DNA of 47,139 bases from an uncultured Gammaproteobacteria bacterium (GTDB lineage Bacteria > Pseudomonadota > Gammaproteobacteria > Arenicellales > JAANXG01). A program made the position numbers and the translations under genes. The notes below the pieces were generated by a model. It had not been told where the DNA came from, searched no databases, and saw only the letters and a list, made by a program, of their open reading frames with translations. Below are positions 23,959-34,518 of this stretch, one piece after another. Positions within the stretch are counted from its first letter, which is position 1. Every line of letters begins with the position of its first letter. The stretch covers positions 1 through 47,139 of the forward strand of contig CAMYKW010000044.1 in NCBI GenBank assembly GCA_947259175.1. Direction: 5' to 3'.

Positions 23959-25020
23959 ATGACAAACACCGAACACGGTCAATGGTGGGACCAGTGGCTG
24001 CGCAACTGGCAGGCGCTCGCCGCTCCGCAGCGGCCCGCGAATCCGTGGGCGGCGGCGCTGGACGAATGGTCGCGAGCATTCTCGCCACCGACGCCCACCT
24101 ATGCGGATGTCTTCGCGCGCATGCTGGCCCAGGGTAAGTCGTTCTTCGCGTTCGGCGACGCGCTCGGTAAGTCCTTCGAGGCCCGGGACCCGGCGGCGGA
24201 TGCGCAGTCCTTGTTCCTTGGTTCCCTGGAGAGCCTGCAGCGGGGTCTGGACACCGGCGCGTGGCCGGGCGCCGCGGCGCCGGGGGTAAGCGGCCTGTGG
24301 CAGCTTCCGCTGGAAGCCTGGCAACAAACCGCGTCGAGCCTGACGCGGATGCCCCTGGACGTCATGCACGGTGCCGGCGGTGGTGCGCCGAGTTTGCCGT
24401 GGATGCAGCAGCAACTCGAAAAGATGCTGACGACACCCGGTTTGGGTTACACCCGCGAGCACCAGGAACAACTGCAGAAACTCGGCAGCCTGATGGTGGC
24501 CTATCAAAAGGCGTTCAATGAGTACGCGGGCGCATATACGGAGATGGGCAAACAGTCCGTCGAACGGGTCAAGGCGCGGCTCCAACAACGGGAGGCCGCG
24601 GGCGAGCCGCCGATCGACTCGACGAGGGAGTTGTTTGATCTTTGGATCGATTGCAGCGAGGAGGTCTACGCGGAGTTCGTGATGAGCGACGACTACGTGC
24701 GACTGCATGGAGAGTTGACGAACGCGCTGATGGCGCTGAAGAAGCATGAGCGAGGGATGATGGATGACGCCCTGCAGGCGATGCATCTTCCCACGCGCCG
24801 GGAGATGGACACGCTGCTAAGGCGTTTTCAACAGACGCGGCGCAACGAGAAGTCGCTGCTATCCGAGCTGCGCGCGCTGCAGACCGGCCACGACCAGCTC
24901 CGCGCACAGGTCACGGCTCTGCAGCAACGCGCCGCCCCGGGCAAGACCAAGAAACCCAAGGCCAAATCCAAGGCCAAATCCAAGGCCAAAGCCGAAGCCA
25001 GATCCAACAACAGGCGGTAA
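23959..25020 (+). CDS. phaE: Class III PHA synthase subunit PhaE
   Basis: 353 aa. PhaE has no catalytic residues of its own but is needed for PhaC activity in class III synthases. The N-terminus (WWDQWLRNWQAL) and the conserved C-terminal block (QSVERVKARL...STRELFDLWIDCSEEVYAEFVMSDDYVRLHGELTNALMALK) are typical. The tail is a lysine/alanine-rich repeat (KAKSKAKSKAKA), low complexity and probably disordered. AAGGAT precedes the ATG. phaC follows after 14 bases. Confidence 0.93.
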   Translation: MTNTEHGQWWDQWLRNWQALAAPQRPANPWAAALDEWSRAFSPPTPTYADVFARMLAQGKSFFAFGDALGKSFEARDPAADAQSLFLGSLESLQRGLDTGAWPGAAAPGVSGLWQLPLEAWQQTASSLTRMPLDVMHGAGGGAPSLPWMQQQLEKMLTTPGLGYTREHQEQLQKLGSLMVAYQKAFNEYAGAYTEMGKQSVERVKARLQQREAAGEPPIDSTRELFDLWIDCSEEVYAEFVMSDDYVRLHGELTNALMALKKHERGMMDDALQAMHLPTRREMDTLLRRFQQTRRNEKSLLSELRALQTGHDQLRAQVTALQQRAAPGKTKKPKAKSKAKSKAKAEARSNNRR

Positions 25021-25034
25021 TCCGAACGCACGTC

Positions 25035-26105
25035 ATGGCAGCCTTTGAATTTCGACCGGACCACGTCACCCAGGAGATGCTGGACTACGCCAAGAAGTTG
25101 GGTGAGGGTATGGACACGCTGTCCAAACTCGGACCCATAGAAACCGGCGTCACGCCCCGGGACGCGGTGTACGCGGAGGACAAACTGGTCTTGTACCGGT
25201 ATCGGCATCCCGACGGCGGGCGGCCGCTCAATCCGGTGCCGGTGCTCATCGTCTACGCGCTGGTGAACCGGCCGTATATGACCGACCTGCAGGAGAACCG
25301 TTCATTGGTGCGCGGCCTGCTGGATGCCGGCCTGGACGTGTATCTCATCGACTGGGGTTATCCCGATTACGCCGATCGTTATCTGGCCCTGGACGACTAC
25401 ATCAACGGCTATATCGACCGCTGTGTCGACACCATCTGCCGCCAGCACCAACGCGAGCGGATCAACCTCCTGGGTATATGCCAGGGAGGCACGTTCAGCC
25501 TGTGCTACGCCGCCACCCATGTGCGCAAGGTCAGCAACCTGGTCACTATGGTAACGCCGGTCGACTTTCACACCCCGGACAACATGTTGAGCCGCTGGGC
25601 GCAGCAGATCGACGTGGATCTGGCGGTGGATGCGATGGGCAACGTGCCGGGAGAGTTGTTGAACTGGACGTTCCTGACCCTCAAGCCGTTCCGGCTGATG
25701 ACACAGAAGTACGTGGACACCGTCGACGTATTGCGTGATGAAACGGCGGCGAAGAATTTCATGCGCATGGAGAAGTGGATTTTCGACAGTCCGGATCAGG
25801 CGGGGGAGGCGTTCCGCGAATTCGTAAAGCAGTTCTTCCAGGACAATCGTCTGGTCAACGGCACCGCGCGCGTCGGCGATCACGCGGTCAAGCTCGACAA
25901 CCTCACCATGCCGGTGCTGAACGTCTACGCCACCGAGGACCACCTGGTGCCTCCCGCGGCGTCACGGGCGCTCAAGGACCATGTCGGCACCCGGGACTAC
26001 ACCGAGCTGGCGTTTCGCGGCGGCCACATCGGCATCTATGTCAGCGGCAAGGCGCAAAAGCAGGTGCCGCCGGCCATTGGCGCCTGGTTGGACGATCGCA
26101 CCTGA
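25035..26105 (+). CDS. phaC: Class III poly(3-hydroxyalkanoate) synthase subunit PhaC
   Basis: Polymerises (R)-3-hydroxybutyryl-CoA. 356 aa alpha/beta-hydrolase. The lipase-like box GICQGG puts the catalytic Cys at 149, with Asp302 (YATEDH) and His331 (RGGHIG). These three positions equal those of the well-studied Allochromatium vinosum enzyme, strong support for class III. The length of ~355 aa fits. No clear ribosome-binding site, so translation may be coupled to phaE. The stop is followed 25 bases later by repeat copy B. Confidence 0.97.
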   Translation: MAAFEFRPDHVTQEMLDYAKKLGEGMDTLSKLGPIETGVTPRDAVYAEDKLVLYRYRHPDGGRPLNPVPVLIVYALVNRPYMTDLQENRSLVRGLLDAGLDVYLIDWGYPDYADRYLALDDYINGYIDRCVDTICRQHQRERINLLGICQGGTFSLCYAATHVRKVSNLVTMVTPVDFHTPDNMLSRWAQQIDVDLAVDAMGNVPGELLNWTFLTLKPFRLMTQKYVDTVDVLRDETAAKNFMRMEKWIFDSPDQAGEAFREFVKQFFQDNRLVNGTARVGDHAVKLDNLTMPVLNVYATEDHLVPPAASRALKDHVGTRDYTELAFRGGHIGIYVSGKAQKQVPPAIGAWLDDRT

Positions 26106-26130
26106 TCCGCCTCTGCACGCACGGCACGTC

Positions 26131-26290
26131 TAGCCCGCATATTGCATCAGTATCCGGGAAGCTGGCGCAGGACAGGGGCGGCTGAACGCCGGACTGGAAC
26201 GAAAGTCATAGCCGTAGCTATGGCTTGAGATAATCGTTTTCATCGCTTGCCGGGAATAGTAGCTGGGCGACTGGTGCAATATGCGGGCTA
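26131..26290 (+). repeat. Dispersed inverted-repeat element, copy B (complete, short)
   Basis: The 160-base copy has the clearest ends: TAGCCCGCATATTGCATCAG at 26131-26150 and CTGGTGCAATATGCGGGCTA at 26271-26290, an inverted repeat of 20 bases with one mismatch. The internal hairpin CATAGC-CGTA-GCTATG is at 26207-26222, and the single core arm GAATAGTAGCTGG is at 26254-26266. The left core arm and about 70 bases present in copies C and D are missing. It lies between the convergent phaC and speE. Confidence 0.85.
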
Positions 26291-26308
26291 GTGGCAACGG
26301 CATCGACC

Positions 26309-26331
26309 GTGGGAGCGGGATGTAACCGCGA
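26309..26331. repeat. REP-like palindromic repeat, single copy
   Basis: GTGGGAGCGGGATGTAACCGCG followed by A matches, with a degenerate centre, the REP units at 42321-42408 (GTGGGAGCGGTTTGCAACCG). Confidence 0.55.
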
Positions 26332-26395
26332 ACAACGCGCGGTACGAGTAACCGCAACGCAGAAGCTCGCGCTTGAAACGCCCCCCACAACTCGC

Positions 26396-26530
26396 TTTGT
26401 CATTCTGAGCAAAGCGAAGAATCTTGGTCAAGCAGAATTTGAGCTGGGTTAAGATCCTTCGGCCCTGCGGGCCTCAGGATGACAAGGGCACGGCCTCGGG
26501 ATGACAAGGGCACGGCCTCGGGATGACAAG
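26396..26530. repeat. Imperfect long inverted repeat with 22-bp tandem repeats
   Basis: TTGTCATTCTGAG near 26397 pairs with CTCAGGATGACAA near 26474, the common intergenic CATTCTGAGC/GGATGAC type. From 26472 a 22-base unit beginning CCTCGGGATGACAAGGGCAC follows about two and a half times (26472, 26494, 26516), ending near the speE stop. There is no coding potential. Confidence 0.7.
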
Positions 26531-26535
26531 CGTGC

Positions 26536-27393
26536 TCACTGGGGCTTTCGGTCCTGCATGAAGCTCGGCTGCGCCAACGCGGCGCGGTGGATGTCGGCGT
26601 TGTAGTAGCGCGTGGCGAAACTTTGTTCCCTTGCCGCCGCCTCGCGGAAATCCGTGTGTGCACCCGGTCCGCCGGCGAGAGTTGCCGACCACCAGCCCGA
26701 CGGGTAGGTGCACTGCGGAAAGTGCAAAGTGGACACCTGTTGGAACCCGGCCGCGGCCATTTCCGCGCGGATCGCCTGTATCAGCTCGGCGTGAATCAGC
26801 GGCGATTCGCTCTGCACGACCAGCACGCCGGCGTCCCCCAGGGCGCGGCGGCAACTCGCGTAGAACGGTGCCTGGAACAGACGCGCCGCCTGGCCGATGG
26901 GATCGGTGGAGTCGACGATGATTACATCGTAGGCGCCCGCCTCGGACCGCTCGACCCACGCCACGCCATCGGTGAACTGCAGGCCGGCCCGCGGGTCGTC
27001 GTTGGCCGCGCACAGCTCGGGGAAGAATCGCTCGCTGATCCGGGTGACCCGTTCGTCGAGCTCCACCAGCTCCGCGCTAACCACACCGCTGTGTCGCAGC
27101 ACCTCGCGCAGGCAGCCGCAGTCGCCGCCACCGATCACCAGCACCCGCTTGGGATTGGGATGGGTGTACAGCGCCGGATGCGTCATCATCTCGTGATAGA
27201 TAAAATTGTCCCGCGCGCTCAGCATCACAAAGCCGTCGAGGGTGAGCAGGTTGCCGAAATGAGAGGTTTCGAAAACTTCGATGGTTTGATAGCGGGTGCG
27301 CTCGGTATACAGCTTTTTCGTGATCCGTAACGAGAACGCGGAACCGGCCTCGTCGCATACCTCGGTAAACCAGTCGTGGTCTGTCAGTGGCAC
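26536..27393 (-). CDS. speE: Polyamine aminopropyltransferase (spermidine synthase)
   Basis: Transfers the aminopropyl group of decarboxylated SAM to an amine, usually putrescine. 285 aa. Landmarks are VLVIGGGDCGCLREVLRH (cofactor loop), VELDERV, DSTDPIGQA and CTYPSGWWS. It is third in a same-strand cluster after speD and a pyruvoyl arginine decarboxylase. No agmatinase or agmatine deiminase is in the window, so the acceptor could be putrescine made elsewhere or agmatine itself. Confidence 0.93.
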   Translation of the reverse strand: MPLTDHDWFTEVCDEAGSAFSLRITKKLYTERTRYQTIEVFETSHFGNLLTLDGFVMLSARDNFIYHEMMTHPALYTHPNPKRVLVIGGGDCGCLREVLRHSGVVSAELVELDERVTRISERFFPELCAANDDPRAGLQFTDGVAWVERSEAGAYDVIIVDSTDPIGQAARLFQAPFYASCRRALGDAGVLVVQSESPLIHAELIQAIRAEMAAAGFQQVSTLHFPQCTYPSGWWSATLAGGPGAHTDFREAAAREQSFATRYYNADIHRAALAQPSFMQDRKPQ

Positions 27394-27407
27394 CCGCGCG
27401 CTCGGCT

Positions 27408-27935
27408 CTATTCCTGGGATCCGGTGTTTTCAATGAAATCCGCGTCCTCATCCTCCGGTGGGGGGCTCGCCAGCACCACGCCCGCGAACACCGCGCCGAT
27501 CTTGGTCACGCGATGGTCAACGGTGATCGACTGAATGCGGTGCAACCGCCAGCCGCGCGCTTTGAGTCCCTCCTCCGCCATGCGCCGCACGACCGCCTCG
27601 GCGTCCTCGCGGTGACCGTGGGCGGTGTACTCCATGATCAACCCCGGCTTCGCGCTGTCGTCCGACCAAGCGGCGGCGATGGCCGCACAGATGATCGAGC
27701 CGGGGATGTCGGACTCCATGGACGCGTACGCGACGGGCACCAGTGAGCCCGGAGGGAGCACTAATTGCGACACCGGCAGTTCCCGTGAACCCGGCGGAAC
27801 GATGGACGACACCTTAATCAGGTTGGTGTTGCCAATACCGGCATCCAACAGCGCGGCGTCGAACGCGTTGAGGGGTGTGAAGCCCTCGCTGGCACCGGTC
27901 ACAAAGGTGTGGGCGGTGGGGGTGGCGATGATCAC
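27408..27935 (-). CDS. Pyruvoyl-dependent arginine decarboxylase
   Basis: 175 aa, PvlArgDC family. The proenzyme cleaves itself at a Ser-Ser pair to make the pyruvoyl cofactor; the site is visible as LIKVSSIVPPGSRELP. The catalytic C-terminal region includes a conserved Glu in MEYTAHGHRED. It forms agmatine from arginine without pyridoxal phosphate. The start is three bases after the speD stop, implying one transcript. Cofactor chemistry is shared with AdoMet decarboxylase. The family is best known from archaea and chlamydiae but occurs in some proteobacteria. Confidence 0.88.
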   Translation of the reverse strand: MIIATPTAHTFVTGASEGFTPLNAFDAALLDAGIGNTNLIKVSSIVPPGSRELPVSQLVLPPGSLVPVAYASMESDIPGSIICAAIAAAWSDDSAKPGLIMEYTAHGHREDAEAVVRRMAEEGLKARGWRLHRIQSITVDHRVTKIGAVFAGVVLASPPPEDEDADFIENTGSQE

Positions 27936-27938
27936 CGA

Positions 27939-28343
27939 TTACTTGACCAAGGACAGCTGAGCATGCGCCTCTTCTCTGCCGATCGGACGCATCATGTCCA
28001 CTTGTCCGCGATGTATTTCCATCGTGGAGATCTGGCCGGCGGCAAACTGCTCACGCAGGTGATCGAACGCGGCGGCTGCCATGATGTCGTCACCGCAGGT
28101 GAACAGGTCCACCGCGGCGTACTGGTACTCGGGCCAGGTGTGCACCGTTAGATGGCTCTCGGCGATAATCACCGCGCCGGACACGCCGTGGGGCGAGAAG
28201 TGATGAAAGGCCTTTGAAACGATAGTTGCCCCGGCGATTTTCGCGGCGTCTACCATGGCGCGTTGGATAAACTCGACGTCGTCGAGGCGACCGCGGTCGC
28301 AGCCGTAGAATTCGGCAACTATCTGATTGCCAAGTGAGCGCAT
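27939..28343 (-). CDS. speD: S-adenosylmethionine decarboxylase proenzyme
   Basis: 134 aa from ATG 28343 (MRSLGNQIVAEFYGCD); an in-frame start 75 bases upstream lacks homology. The short prokaryotic (SpeH-type) class: the self-cleavage site and pyruvoyl Ser lie in AESHLTVHTWPE, with a catalytic Cys in VDLFTCGD. It supplies the aminopropyl donor for SpeE. A sigma70 promoter lies at 28466-28494, leaving a leader of about 115 bases that holds a small hairpin (GGGGTT-CTAC-AACCCC near 28374-28387). Confidence 0.93.
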   Translation of the reverse strand: MRSLGNQIVAEFYGCDRGRLDDVEFIQRAMVDAAKIAGATIVSKAFHHFSPHGVSGAVIIAESHLTVHTWPEYQYAAVDLFTCGDDIMAAAAFDHLREQFAAGQISTMEIHRGQVDMMRPIGREEAHAQLSLVK

Positions 28344-28465
28344 CGGCAAGTCCCCCAGTTGTTGATGCGGGGTTGTAGAACCCCCGACCAAGTTGAACCA
28401 GTAGTAACTCCCGTGCACCCCCGGACAGCCTGTGCCGCCTTCGGTGCCGTGGAATAGGGCGGCGA

Positions 28466-28494
28466 ACTATAGCGACGTTTTTACGCCGATGCAA
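28466..28494 (-). promoter_or_regulatory. Sigma70 promoter of the speD operon
   Basis: Minus strand: TTGCAT, a 17-base spacer, then TATAGT. It lies in the gap after the SPOR gene and gives a start near 28459. Confidence 0.65.
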
Positions 28495-28518
28495 CGCGCG
28501 TCAACCGCCGGTGCGGCG

Positions 28519-29115
28519 CTACTCTCCGGACAGCCGCAACGGCAGGCTGCGGATTCCAAGTTTGGCCAAACGCTGCCTGTCGTTTTTCATCTTGCGCTTG
28601 CTGGTGTAGGGTCCCAGGCGTACCCGGTACCACACGCCCTTGCCTTCGATCTCCACTTTCTGCACCTTGGGTTCAAACCCGGACAGCGCGAGCTTGGCAG
28701 TGAGGCGGTCGGCGTCTACATAACTCGCATAGGATGCCGCCTGCAGGATGTACACCGCCGGCTTGGTGCCGCGTTTGGGCGCAACCTCGACGTCCTTGAA
28801 GTCATCCGGCATCACCCGTTCGATTTCCGGCAGCACGGTGTAGAAATCGAATTTCGCCGTGGGCGGAGGCCTCTGCGCCGGGACGCTGGGGGTTTTGGGT
28901 TCCCCGATGGCGACGCGGTTGCGGTGTTTCTCGTACAAGGCCTTCAAGCCGCTGCCCATTCGCGTGCTGCCGCCGCTTTGCGCGCCCATGTACAACGCAG
29001 TCAAGATAGCGCCCGATACCAGACCGATGATCAACATGCCCCATCCGGGGGAAGCGTGCGCATGGGGACGACGGCGGCGGGATTTCTTGCGACCTTTTTT
29101 ACGCGCCTGTGCCAT
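28519..29115 (-). CDS. SPOR-domain membrane protein (FtsN-like)
   Basis: 198 aa. A short, very basic cytoplasmic N-terminus (RKKGRKKSRRRR) is followed by one membrane helix (about 25-46; GMLIIGLVSGAILTALYMGA), a proline-rich linker, and a C-terminal SPOR domain (about 115-190; YILQAASYASYVDADRLTAKLALSGF...RVRLGPYTSKRKMKND). SPOR domains bind denuded septal peptidoglycan, so a role in cell division or septal wall metabolism is likely. Position after argS is typical for ftsN-like genes in this group; I do not claim the full FtsN function. The start is three bases after the argS stop. Confidence 0.85.
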   Translation of the reverse strand: MAQARKKGRKKSRRRRPHAHASPGWGMLIIGLVSGAILTALYMGAQSGGSTRMGSGLKALYEKHRNRVAIGEPKTPSVPAQRPPPTAKFDFYTVLPEIERVMPDDFKDVEVAPKRGTKPAVYILQAASYASYVDADRLTAKLALSGFEPKVQKVEIEGKGVWYRVRLGPYTSKRKMKNDRQRLAKLGIRSLPLRLSGE

Positions 29116-29118
29116 GGC

Positions 29119-30861
29119 TCACATCTGTTCCGGTGCGCCCACGCCGATCAGATCGAGACCATTGGCCAGCACCTGGCGTGTCGCGTCGATCAACGCGAGA
29201 CGGGCGCACCGCAGATCCGGCGGGGCGCCGAGAAAGTTGTGCGCGTTGTAGTAGGTGTGAAAATTGTTGGCCAGATTGCGCAGATAGTAGGCCACCTGGT
29301 GCGGCCCATAGTTTGCCGCGGCGTTGTGCACCACCTCGGGAAAGCGCGACAAGGTGTCGACCACCTCGACCTCGTGGGACTCGCCCAGCAGCGACAGGTC
29401 GGCGTTGTCCAGATCGCCGGTGTCGATGTCCTTTTCCGCGGCCTGGCGAAACACGCTGCAGATGCGTGCGTGGGCGTATTGCACGTAGTACACCGGATTT
29501 TCGTTGGACTGCGATTTGGCAAGATCGAGGTCGAAGTCCATGTGTTGCTCGGACTTGCGCTGCACATAGAAGAACCGCGCAGCGTCGGCGCCAACCTCGT
29601 GGCGCAGTTCACGCAAGGTGACAAACTCCCCGGACCGGGTCGACATCGATACCTTTTGGCCGCCGCGATACAAGGCGGCAAATTGCACCAGCAACACCAC
29701 CAGCCGATCAGGTTCGTAGCCCAAGGCCTGGAGCGCGGCTTTCATGCGCGGCATGTAGCCGTGATGATCCGCCCCCCACACGTCGATCAGGCGGTCATAG
29801 CCGCGTTCCAGTTTGTTCAGGTGATAAGCGATGTCGGACGCAAAATACGTCGGTGCGCCGTTTTCCCGCACCACGACGCGATCCTTTTCGTCGCCGAACG
29901 CGGTGGAGCGAAACCACAGCGCGCCGTCGCGCTCGAACACATGGCCGCTCTTCGCCAGGCGCTGGATGGCGGCGTCGACGTGATGATCGGTGACCAGCGA
30001 ACGCTCCGAGAACCAGCGGTCATAGGCGACGTTGAACTGTTCGAGGTCGCCGCGAATGTCGGCGGTGAGGGCATCCAAGCCGACGCCGAGCACGTATTGG
30101 TAGCGCTGCGGCCCCAGCAGCTTGTGCGCACGCTGGATCAGCGCGTCCAGCCGCGACTCGAGATCTTCGGCGTCAATGCCGTCCATCACCGTCTCCGCCG
30201 GGTGGCGGTAACTTTCGCCGCCTTCCCGGTGAATCGTGGCGGCGATGTCGAATATGTAGTCCCCCTGATAGGCGTTGTCGGGAAAAACGACCTGCTCCCC
30301 GCACAGCTCGAGATAACGCAGCCACACGCTGACGGCGAGGATGTCCATCTGCCGCCCGGCGTCGTTGACGTAATACTCAGTGGACACATCGCAGCCTGTG
30401 GCCGCGAGCAGGCGCGCCAGGGAGTCGCCATAGGCAGCGCCGCGGCCGTGTCCGACATGCAACGGGCCGGTGGGATTGGCGGACACGAACTCGATGATCA
30501 CCCTGGATCCGGCGGCCGCCGTGCGGCGGCCGTAACCGGCGCCGGCGTCACGGATTGCGGCGATCACGTGAACCCGGGAATCGGCGGCGAGAAACACGTT
30601 GATGAATCCCGGCCCGGCGATTTCGACCTTGGCGATCTCCGGCGCAGCGGGCAGGGCATCCACGATCAACTGGGCGAGCTCCCGCGGCGCGCGGCCGCAG
30701 GCCTTGGCCAACGACAATGCGATATTGGTGGCGAAGTCGCCGTGTTGCTTCTGACGGGTGCGGTCAAAGCGCACCTCGAGCAGTTGCTCGGGCGCCAGCA
30801 CGCCGTCGCGCCTGAGCTGATCCAGGGATGCGGCGAACAAGGATTGCAATTGTTGTTTCAA
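29119..30861 (-). CDS. argS: Arginine-tRNA ligase
   Basis: 580 aa class I synthetase. It has the N-terminal additional domain, the HIGH signature as PTGPLHVGHGRGA, and a KMSKS-like loop reading GQKVSMSTRSG. The C-terminal DALR anticodon-binding domain ends with LIDATRQVLANGLDLIGVGAPEQM. Length fits the family. It lies in a priA-argS-SPOR series on the same strand, 72 bases after priA. Confidence 0.97.
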   Translation of the reverse strand: MKQQLQSLFAASLDQLRRDGVLAPEQLLEVRFDRTRQKQHGDFATNIALSLAKACGRAPRELAQLIVDALPAAPEIAKVEIAGPGFINVFLAADSRVHVIAAIRDAGAGYGRRTAAAGSRVIIEFVSANPTGPLHVGHGRGAAYGDSLARLLAATGCDVSTEYYVNDAGRQMDILAVSVWLRYLELCGEQVVFPDNAYQGDYIFDIAATIHREGGESYRHPAETVMDGIDAEDLESRLDALIQRAHKLLGPQRYQYVLGVGLDALTADIRGDLEQFNVAYDRWFSERSLVTDHHVDAAIQRLAKSGHVFERDGALWFRSTAFGDEKDRVVVRENGAPTYFASDIAYHLNKLERGYDRLIDVWGADHHGYMPRMKAALQALGYEPDRLVVLLVQFAALYRGGQKVSMSTRSGEFVTLRELRHEVGADAARFFYVQRKSEQHMDFDLDLAKSQSNENPVYYVQYAHARICSVFRQAAEKDIDTGDLDNADLSLLGESHEVEVVDTLSRFPEVVHNAAANYGPHQVAYYLRNLANNFHTYYNAHNFLGAPPDLRCARLALIDATRQVLANGLDLIGVGAPEQM

Positions 30862-30933
30862 GCGGGTTCCCGGTATCGAAAAGGTCGTGATTCTACCCAG
30901 CGACCGTGCCCAGTAGAAGCGGAGAATACCGGG

Positions 30934-33147
<2,214 letters not shown>

Positions 33148-33636
33148 GAAGTGAATCTAACACAGCGGTCGCCGCGGCCCGCCCATCAACTTTGTCGATG
33201 GGTTCAGCTAAGCCTTTGATTGAAAACCCGTTCGTCACTTACTCACAATGTCTGTGGATAACTCTGTGGACAGGAGATCGCGGGCGCACGATTGGCAAGG
33301 GTTTATGCGTCATTCAGGTCCTTTGCGTAAAATTTGAGCATCAAAAATTATTTCGAGAAAACAGATAGTTACAAATCTCCGGTGGAGCGCAGGGTGATAA
33401 GGTCGGCGAGCGCCGCCAGTGGCCGCAGGATGTTTCGCGCTTGTGCATAAGTCGGCCGCGATGAGGAACGAAAATTCAAAGGCTTAGACTGCGATTTTTA
33501 GCCCAAGGCTCAACATCCGCGAGACGCGGCGGCCCGCGGCTGACCGCCGCTGACGGCACGGTGTATAGTCCCCGCCCATGGGCCCCGTGTATACGAACAT
33601 CCAGCGCCCGGGTGTGGAACGGCTCGCCGCGGCGCC
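33148..33636. other. Intergenic segment with DnaA-box-like sequences inside an inverted repeat
   Basis: Between divergent priA and the kinase-like gene. A 12-base inverted repeat, CTAAGCCTTTGA at 33208-33219 and TCAAAGGCTTAG at 33476-33487, bounds a segment that is AT-rich around 33328-33380. It contains TGTGGATAA (33254-33262) and TGTGCATAA (33442-33450), both fitting the TTATNCACA DnaA rule, plus a near match TGTGGACAG at 33266. A small hairpin CCCATC/GATGGG lies at 33182-33202. No gene is seen. Confidence 0.5.
33541..33569 (+). promoter_or_regulatory. Promoter of the fructosamine-kinase-like gene
   Basis: TATAGT at 33564-33569 is preceded by TGACCG at 33541-33546 with a 17-base gap, about 70 bases ahead of the start codon. 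Confidence 0.4.
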
Positions 33637-34518
33637 ATGCTGATTCCCAGCATCTGTCGGCACATCGAGGCCGCGACCGGCGCCGCATTCGCTGCGCCGC
33701 GCCAGCGCACCGCCGGTGGTGGGTGCATCAACAGCGCGATGGTGTTGCACAGCGGCGATCAACGTTACTTCGTCAAGACCAACCGTGCCGCCCTGGCGGC
33801 GATGTTCGAAGCCGAGGCTGCGGGACTCAACGAAATCCGCAATACCGGCACCGTACGCGCGCCGGCGCCGGTGTGTTGGGGCAAAGAAGGCGACAGCGCC
33901 TATCTGGTGCTGGAGTATATTGAGCTCGGCGGCGGCGGTGACGCGGCGTCGCGCCGGCTCGGCGAACAGTTGGCGGCGATGCATCGCGCCACCCGCGCGA
34001 ACTTCGGTTGGGAGCGGGACAACACCATCGGATCGACGCCGCAACTCAACACGCCGGCCGATGACTGGATCGTGTTCTGGCGCGAGCGTCGGTTGGGCGC
34101 GCAGCTCGAACTGGCGGCGAACAACGGTTACCGCGGACGCCTGCAACAACGGGGTGCGCGCCTGATGGCGAGGTTTGACGGGTTGTTTTCCGGCTACCGG
34201 CCGCTTGCCTCGCTGCTCCACGGCGACCTGTGGAGCGGCAATTATGCGGCGGACGCCGCAGGCAATCCGGTCATCTACGATCCGGCACCCTACTATGGGG
34301 ACCGCGAGGCCGACCTGGCGATGACCGAGTTGTTCGGCGGCTTCGGGCGCCCCTTCTACGAAGCCTACCAGCAGGCCTGGCCGCTGGACGACGGCTACGC
34401 CGTGCGCAAGACGCTGTACAACGTCTACCACGTCGTGAACCACCTGAACCTGTTCGGCGGCGGCTATCTCGGCCAGGCCGAGTCGATGATCGATCGCTTG
34501 CTGGCGGAATTAGGCTGA
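33637..34518 (+). CDS. Fructosamine/ketosamine-3-kinase family protein
   Basis: 293 aa, aminoglycoside-phosphotransferase fold. An invariant Lys is seen in RYFVKTNR, the catalytic loop reads LLHGDLWSGNYA, and the metal-binding Asp follows in VIYDPAPYYGDREADLAMTELFGGF; this last block is the family hallmark. Bacterial members phosphorylate ketosamines or ribulosamines on glycated proteins, a protein-repair role. The specific substrate is unknown. The last nine bases overlap the converging MoaD-like gene. Confidence 0.92.
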   Translation: MLIPSICRHIEAATGAAFAAPRQRTAGGGCINSAMVLHSGDQRYFVKTNRAALAAMFEAEAAGLNEIRNTGTVRAPAPVCWGKEGDSAYLVLEYIELGGGGDAASRRLGEQLAAMHRATRANFGWERDNTIGSTPQLNTPADDWIVFWRERRLGAQLELAANNGYRGRLQQRGARLMARFDGLFSGYRPLASLLHGDLWSGNYAADAAGNPVIYDPAPYYGDREADLAMTELFGGFGRPFYEAYQQAWPLDDGYAVRKTLYNVYHVVNHLNLFGGGYLGQAESMIDRLLAELG

